A DNA stretch of 64,000 bases, taken from NCBI GenBank assembly GCA_014529385.2, contig CM043969.1, forward strand, positions 35,170,446 through 35,234,445, given 5' to 3'. The stretch is from Adiantum capillus-veneris. Its lineage: Eukaryota; Streptophyta; Polypodiopsida; Polypodiales; Pteridaceae. Of this stretch, positions 57,805 to 64,000 are shown piece after piece. The notes under the pieces are model-generated. The model made no database searches and was not told where the DNA came from. It was given only the letters and a program-made list of their open reading frames with translations. The position numbers and the translations under genes were made by a program. How positions within the stretch are numbered: the stretch's first letter is position 1; each line of letters starts with the position of its first letter.

Positions 57805-58925
57805 TCAAATGAAAATACGTGCACTCACAAATTTATCTTTCTGTGCTGCTTTTCCGTCCGAGCCGTAACGCGTGGGCGTTTGCTGCGCCCTTGCCTCCAC
57901 CCGCCGAGTATGCGCCCTAGCACTTGCCGCTCTCTCGTCCTCCAGTTCGCCCTGGGCTTTCTCCCACTCCTTGTCGTGAACATTTCCAGGGCGATAGTTG
58001 TGACCCTCAGATTCAAATGTTCGCTTTGCCGCCCTCCGTACACTAGACTTATTTTTTTCAAGAAATTCTTGACATACTCCTCGAGCCACTGCCTAGAGAA
58101 CCCTTCCACTTTCGGATTAGGGAATCGCATGAGCAATGTCGTGTGAATGTACGTCAAGTCGGCTAGGTCCTGATCTTTGAAAGATTTAAAGCAATATTGG
58201 TATGTCGAGTGGATCAGCTGGTTAAGGTGCCCTCGAAATGTCCTCCCCAAAGAGGAACCTAGATCCACCTCCCCCCCTTGATGTATATAATAGTAGTAGC
58301 CACGAGCGTCCAGGGTGGGCGCATCGCGGTCGTCATCCTCATGTGGAGCTCCCAGGGGTGAGCGAGGAGGTCGGGGTGTAAGAGGAGGTGACTTTGTAGC
58401 ACTGCCCTCTCCACCACCAAAGCAGCACGAGCCACTACCTTGACGAAAGCGTGAGCCACTACTACGGGAAGAGCGTTGGCCCGAGCCCAAACTGGTGGGT
58501 TGTGTAGGCGACAGATAACTCGACGATGCGGGCGTGGATCGTTGTGTATGCAAGGTGGAGGGAGGTGCGGGTGGCGGGAAAGTCAAGGATAAGGTGGAGA
58601 GAGGCGTTGTGGGAGGCACACTCTGCACGTAGGGAGTGTCGGCGCCCGGTGTCGCAAGCGGTGAGAGCCCATAGGCAACCAACTGTGCGGATGTGTACCG
58701 CCCTAGAAGACTCTGCTGTGAGGATAGCCACTCTACCTGGGCGCGGTATGCTCTCTCGAGTTCGGGGTCATGTACTGCATCTCGGAACCATCAAAAGCCG
58801 AAGGACGATTGTGGCTGGTGGGAGGAAGACTGAGAGTAGTAAGCGGAAAAAGCGTCCTCGTAAGAGAGGCCGTCGGCGAGAAAGTCCTCTATGGTTCGAT
58901 AGCCGGGCGTGGAAGAGGATGCCAT
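57805..58925 (-). pseudogene. Plant transposase (Transposase_24/TNP1-like), one stop and one frameshift
   Basis: Minus-strand ATG at 58925 (MASSSTPGYRTIEDFLADGL) opens a frame with a TGA at about 58792 (FGF-stop-WFRDAV), then a Ser/Pro-rich region, and a conserved part (GRTFRGHLNQLIHSTYQYCF, LMRFPNPKVEGFSRQWLEEY). At a run of seven A (58052-58058) the frame shifts, and the domain continues as NKSSVRRAAKRTFESEG and VHDKEWEKAQGELEDERAAS. The order resembles the Ptta/En/Spm (Transposase_24) domain, in which 'W..Y...F' is followed by a basic stretch and a final W. The role would be DNA binding for transposition. It is divergent from the TNP2-like gene at 60940, with the palindrome array between them. 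Confidence 0.6.
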
Positions 58926-59099
58926 ATCCTACAATTTCACAAAAAAAAAGGGACCCTAATTAACATTGGATTCTAGTCAAAGTGAGATTCTTTATTGCAT
59001 AGGATTCCTCCTTGCATAGAATTCCTCCCTGCATAGGATTCCTTTTATCTCCTATTTAAGAAATGGTTTGTGTGCTTTTTTTTTTTTGCATCCATTTAG

Positions 59100-60430
59100 A
59101 GTGTGTGTGTGTGTGCTTTTAATTAATCTATTGTGTGTGTGCATTAGTGTGTAGCAAAGAAATTAATTTAGTGTGTGTGTGTTGGCCCTTAATCTACGGT
59201 TGGGCTTCTCGGTGACCATTGGGGTCTCAATCAACATCATCGCACACCCACATGGAGGTATGTTTTGGTATGCTTGTAAGACATGCACACTAATGCTTGC
59301 ATTAGTGTGTGTTTGGGCAAGCATTAGTGTGAAAACACACTAATGCATGTCCAAGCACACTTTAATGCAAGCGTTAGTGTGTGCTTGTAATGCATACACA
59401 CGCTAATGCTTGCATTAGTGTGTGCTTATGCATAAATTAGTGTGTGAAAACACACTAATGCATGCACACACACACACTAATGCGAGCATTAGTGTGTGCA
59501 TGTAGCGCATGCACACTAATGCTCGCATTAGTGTGTGTGTGTGCATGCATTAGTGTGTTTTCACACACTAATTAGTGCACAAGCACACACTAATGCTTGC
59601 ATTAGTGTGTGCAATTTTTTCACACAGCAGTGTGTGCTTGTGCATGCATTAGTGTGTAGACGCACTAATTTGTGCACAAGCACACACTAATGCAAGCATT
59701 AGTGTGTGCTAGAGAGGTATGCACACACTAACTCTGGCATTAGTGTGTGCTTGGGTCCAAATTATTGTGTGGAAACACACTAATGCATGCACACACTAAT
59801 GCTTGCATTAGTGTGTTAACACACTAATGCATGCACAAGCACACACTAATGCAAGCATTAGTGTGTGCTTGTAACACATGCACACACTAATGCTTGCATT
59901 AGTGTGTGCAATTTTTTCACACACCAATGCTCACAATAGTGTGTGCTTGTGAATGCGTTAGTGTGTAGAAACACTAATTTGTGCACAAGCACACACTAAT
60001 GCAAGCATTAGTGTGTGCTAGAGAGGTATGCACACACTAACGCTTGCAGTAGTGTGTGCTGGGGCACACTAAGGCACACTAATGCTTGCATTAGTGTGTG
60101 AAATTTTTTCACACACCAATGCTCACAATAGTGTGTGCTTGTGCATGCGTTAGTGTGTAGACACACTAATTTGTGCACAAGCACACACTAATGCAAGCAT
60201 TAGTGTGTGCTAGAGAGGTATGCACACACTAACGCTTGCATTAGTGTGTGCTTGGGCACAAATTAGTGTGTGGAAACACACTAATGCATGCACACACTAA
60301 TGCTTGCATTAGTGTGTGTGTGTGTATAATGCATGCACACACTAATGCTTGCATTAGTGTGTGATTGTGCACAAAATAGTGTGTGTGTGTGTGTGTACGT
60401 GTGTGTACAATGTGTGTGTGCATGTTAGTG
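59100..60430. repeat. 1.3-kb palindromic array of CACACTAATGC units
   Basis: Dozens of copies of CACACTAATGC and its inverse GCATTAGTGTG are arranged as hairpins of the type CACACTAATGCTTGCATTAG or CACACTAATGCAAGCATTAG, spaced by 10-40 bp. Longer blocks (GTGTGTGCTAGAGAGGTATG, and GTGTGCAATTTTTTCACACA with its variants) recur three or more times. The array lies between two divergent transposase-type genes. Confidence 0.95.
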
Positions 60431-60939
60431 CATGTGTGTGCATGCATTGTGTGTGTGTGTGTGTGCAATGTGTATGCATTGTGTGTGTGTGTGTGTGTGT
60501 GTAGAAGAACGAGAAGAAAGAGAGAGAGTTCGGGCACTTACAGTCGTGACCTCGATTGCTTGGATATGGTGAGGATGGAGATGAAGAGAGTAATAGAGCT
60601 TGGAGATGGAGAGGGAGAAGGAGAGAGAGCTTGGAGATGGAGAGGGAAACAGTCCCGCGCAGAGAAGGAGCTCGCTTTTGAATTTTTGGAATTCTATTTC
60701 GCGGGGGCACGTAGGTGCCCCCTTTATATAAAAAATTTTGCTGTAAATTTTACCGCGTGAATTACCGCGTCTTTTTCCGTGCGTATTACCGCGTATATTA
60801 CCGCGAAAAGCTGTGATTAAGGTTACGCCGACTGGATGACCTCTTGTACCCACCTCTTTACCTTACATTCCCCTCTATCTTTAATGAGTGTCAGTCATGT
60901 CTGTACAAACATTCTTGATTCTTCTTTTTCTTATTTAGT
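60431..60939. other. (GT)n tract and right GCGGTAAT/ATTACCGC cluster
   Basis: A GT-rich microsatellite runs to about 60503. A GA-rich stretch follows. Then TTTACCGC, ATTACCGC, GTATTACCGC and ATATTACCGC occur at 60743-60809, mirroring the cluster at 56966-57108. No gene. Confidence 0.6.
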
Positions 60940-63151
60940 GTGTGGTCGTATGTGCAAGTCGATTGGGATGACGTGGATCCGCCGGTTGGTGCGGAACGAA
61001 CTCGATGGTTGAGCGAGCGACTACCATGTCCATGTACGCGATGTAAGCGTGTGATTGCACGGCTTCGGCGTATATGCTTGGCTCATGTGGAGGACTATGG
61101 ACTATGGGACGATCTGAGAAAACGCGCTCGAATGAAAACTAGCGATTCGAGGATTTTGGCCAGTGGTTGTTGTGAACTACAACATTTCACCATGGGAGTC
61201 AACCAAGAAGGGGAACATTTTTCTCTCTCTTCTAGTCCTAGGAAAACACAAGGTGAAGAACATAGATGTATATTTAGCACCTTTGATTGAAGAGCTTCAA
61301 GAGCTATGGAACGGCATAGATGTTTTTGATGTATCAAGACCACTTCGTGATCGGCGCACAATGATCAAGTGCATTCTCATGTGGACCATGCATGATTACC
61401 CCGGGCTTGGAGAGATTTCTGGTAAGCTTATACTTTGTGATGCTCTTTAATGTCTTTGCATTGGTCACTTATATGTGGTTATGTCTTTTGCTTTTGTAGG
61501 ACTATCGACATCTGGACATAGTGCATGCCCAACTTGTGGACCCTCACTCGTAACAGAGAGACCCGCTCTACTTGGTAAGGTGATCTACCCCAATAACCAT
61601 CGCTTCTTGCCACCCACACATTGATCTTATGCTCCACCGTGCAATGGGATGGAGCCACTCCATTGGACCATGGCCGATTGGGCCAAACATTGGAACGAGC
61701 ATCACAACACATTGCCTCCTCCCAATGATCCACCTGGGGGTATGTCTAGGTACTCTAGTTTCTTATCACTACCCTATTGGGCTTCATTGAAAATCCAACA
61801 CCTATTGGATCCAATGCATGTGTTCAAAAATGTTGGGCAAGCTATATGGGATCACATAGTAGACAAGAAAGATTCTTTGGGGGCTAGAGAGGACATGAGG
61901 GCCATAAGGAGGCTCCCTCCTTCGGCCACACCTCGCATGGGGCCTCGGGGGAAGATGGTTCTTCCAAATGCACCTTAAATTCTATCAAGCGTGGATCAAG
62001 AGCGGATGAAACAAGTCATTGCATCCATCCGTACTCGAACACGTTATATGCGTTCGCTCAAGGGTGCCTTCACTAAAACTAAGAAAGGAGGATCCATATG
62101 TGTGTATGTGAGTGAGTGTGTGTGTATGTGGTTTAGGCTTCTGGATACTAATAAGTCTTTTTGTTTGTGCAATAGTTTGTGCTTCCAATTAGCATTAATG
62201 GATTTGCGGACACGAAGGTAAAGGCTGCAATATTCAAGGTGGGAGAAGTTATCAGGTATAGAACATTTGATCCTTCCTCCTAAAGTTTACTTTGAAGACT
62301 AACTTTACTATGAAGATTATGAAGGGTTTTTTGGTTACAGGTTTGTGAGTTCCAAAGAAATCGAGGTTTCAGCCATTCCAACAGCTCGAATTCTAGCGAT
62401 TGAAGCAACTTGTGCTATTGAGGATGCATTCCCACGTTCTATCCTTGTTAGCCAAGTTCACCTATTGCTCCATCTTGTTGAGGAGATAGCCATTTGTGGT
62501 GTGGTTCACTCCAGGTGGAATTTCTTTCTTGAGAGGTTACTAAAGACCTTGAAAGACTTTCTAAGGCTACGATCACAACCATAGGTATTCATCGATCTTA
62601 AGCCTTAAACCTTATTAGGATTGGATTTTATTCACAACGCTTTCTTTTGGTTACTTTAATCACTAATGGTTTCATGTGTTCAGGCAAGCATGGCAGAGGG
62701 TTGGATTTTACAAGAGGCTTTTGTGTATGTCTCTCAATATCTTTTCACAATAGACCCATCAGTGCCTCGTTTAAAGACGGAGGAAGAGGATAAAAAAAAA
62801 CACGCAAACATTCCAAGTGGGAATTGTTCTCTCTTGATTTTGGATAGGGAATTTCAAGCCATAGTCAACAACCATTGTCTACTCAATGCTCCCATCATGG
62901 GCAAATGGGTGGATATGTATGTGGAGGTGCGTACAACGAGAGAAAGGGAGAGGGAAGCATGGAACAGGTCGCATGGCGGTAGGCGAACACCTCCCATTCC
63001 TAAAGAGCTTGCCAAATACCCTGATCTAATTCCAGCTGGGTGGATACACAATGCCATGACCAAGGCCAAGGCACATGGAGAACAAATAAGCCCTAAAGAA
63101 TGGGAGTACGCGCGAGGATGTCTACCAAGGGTAATATACTCAATGTGTTTA

Positions 63152-63185
<34 letters not shown>

Positions 63186-63195
63186 ATGTGTGTCA

Positions 63196-63236
<41 letters not shown>

Positions 63237-63995
63237 TATCCTGATTGGTTTTTGCAGGCCTTCACATTCAACTCTATGTGGTCCGAAGGACGTCATTTTC
63301 GAACACGATAGATAGATGAGCGTCAAACCACTCACAATAATGGAGTTATGGGCAACTTTGACACGACAACACAAGAGGTGAGGGAATGTGGAACAATAGA
63401 GAGGATAATCAAAGTGGATTTCAGAACATTTCACAAATATCTCTTTGATTGCCGATGGTTTGCGGGTGAGGTTAAGAGACATGAGAATGGGCTCTATATG
63501 GTAGACTCCGGGCAATTTCATCACGGGAAGACCAACAACTTGGTGCAACCTAGTAGTTGTGAGCAGGTAAAGTCCATGTGCAACTCACTAAAACATTATA
63601 TGATACATATAAAACTACATTCATGTTGTTGTTTGCTCTGTGACCTACAGGTGTTTTATGTGTCTTGTATGTATCGAAGACGACTTTGGTATGTTATTCC
63701 AATCACACCACGGAGCAGATCTATCTTTACAGATACGAACATAGAGACTTTGGCAGATCCCACCATACCATCTCAAGAAGACGCCAACCACGATGATGCA
63801 GTTGAGGTCGAGGAGAACCAACCACTCCCAATAAGCAACCATAGTGAGGAGGAGGACGAGGATGGAGAGGATAATGATGATTCAATAGGAGAAGCTGTAG
63901 AGGATGAATCAATAGATTTATTTGTTGATTTAGCTACCATGGGGTTGGACATGCATGTAAGCACTTGTAGAGATCTCTTGGAGGATGAAAATTAA
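60940..63995 (+). pseudogene. CACTA (En/Spm) TNP2-type transposase, degenerate
   Basis: In order: a transposase-associated zinc segment (LPCPCTRCKRVIARLRRICL); Transposase_21 core (VVVVNYNISPWESTKKGN, VKNIDVYLAPLIEELQELWN, ILMWTMHDYPGLGEISG, then across a 78-bp intron LSTSGHSACPTCG); SLPYWASLKIQHLLDPMHVF; a DUF4218-like part (ILVSQVHLLLHLVEEIAICG, then MAEGWILQEAFVYVSQYLF); and a DUF4216-like part (YLFDCRWFAGEVKRHENGLY, then FYVSCMYRRRLWYVIPI after an 84-bp intron at 63567-63650). About 200 residues between the zinc segment and the core are missing at 61140, and several stops occur. An acidic tail (EEEDEDGEDNDDSIGEAVED) runs to the window end. TNP2 proteins catalyse CACTA transposition; this copy is inactive. 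Confidence 0.8.
63143..63236. repeat. (GT)n and (CT)n inside the TNP2 gene
   Basis: A GT-rich tract to about 63190 and (CT)n at 63198-63233 lie in a likely intron of the TNP2 remnant: coding resumes with FNSMWSEGRHFRT after a GTTTTTGCAG acceptor at about 63257. Confidence 0.8.
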
Positions 63996-64000
63996 TAAAT

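Noticed and set aside
58526-58976. Plus-strand Arg-rich open frame at 58526-58963
   Set aside because: It is antisense to the Ser/Pro-rich part of the minus-strand Transposase_24-like gene and has no family features.
59100-60430. CRISPR-like array
   Set aside because: The repeats are hairpin-type plant repeats of varied spacing with no unique spacers of constant length, and the surrounding genes are eukaryotic transposases.

Overview
This is nuclear DNA from a land plant. The signs are spliceosomal introns of about 70-140 bp, Ty1/copia and Ty3/gypsy elements with plant-type primer sites, a plant LINE with a DUF4283-like ORF1, a CACTA (TNP2) transposase, a hAT transposase, and very abundant (GA)n/(CT)n and (CA)n microsatellites. 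A vascular plant such as a fern or lycophyte is plausible, but the lineage cannot be fixed from this window. No rRNA, tRNA or recognisable housekeeping gene was found. Almost everything is nested transposable elements, most of them decayed.

Layout. 1-4.1 kb: an LTR end with primer site, then a minus-strand copia element (gag-protease, leader, 5' LTR). 6.1-6.8 kb: a copia RNase H remnant. 8.2-10.3 kb: a decayed hAT transposase carrying a 234-bp MITE with an 8-bp target duplication. 10.3-11.66 kb: a copia 3' end with its LTR. 13.9-15.6 kb: unrecognised minus-strand exons around an inverted duplication. 15.6-17 kb: a microsatellite cluster. 17.4-20.1 kb: a LINE. 20.15-22.2 kb: a GTGATCAC-bordered segment with a long foldback. 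23-46.8 kb: a Ty3/gypsy element (tRNA-Asp primer site, gag, protease, RT/RNase H, integrase, and a second retropepsin-like ORF), split inside its RT domain by an 11.9-kb DNA transposon. 48.2-50.8 kb: a decayed plant-transposon accessory protein. 50.7-55.1 kb: a minus-strand gag and leader of a related gypsy element, followed by its LTR. 57-64 kb: CACTA/TNP-type transposase remnants flanking a 1.3-kb palindrome array.

The centrepiece is the transposon at about 30,989-42,929. It has 29-bp terminal inverted repeats (28/29 identical), and removing it restores the gypsy RT reading frame. Its four genes are arranged A> <B C> <D. A is a putative transposase of unfamiliar type. B and D are unknown proteins. 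C is an intact five-exon gene whose 822-residue product joins a divergent, CENH3-like histone H3, a Ulp1/SENP (C48) cysteine protease domain, an acidic linker and an FCP1-like HAD phosphatase domain. B and C diverge from a 2-kb microsatellite tract that holds four 60-61-bp hairpin units with conserved ends. C and D are open across every predicted splice, whereas A and B carry in-frame stops. I know of no described transposon with a histone H3/SUMO-protease/phosphatase fusion, and this is the strongest candidate here for an undescribed system. How the cargo works is inference: it could act on chromatin or SUMO at the element or at centromeres.
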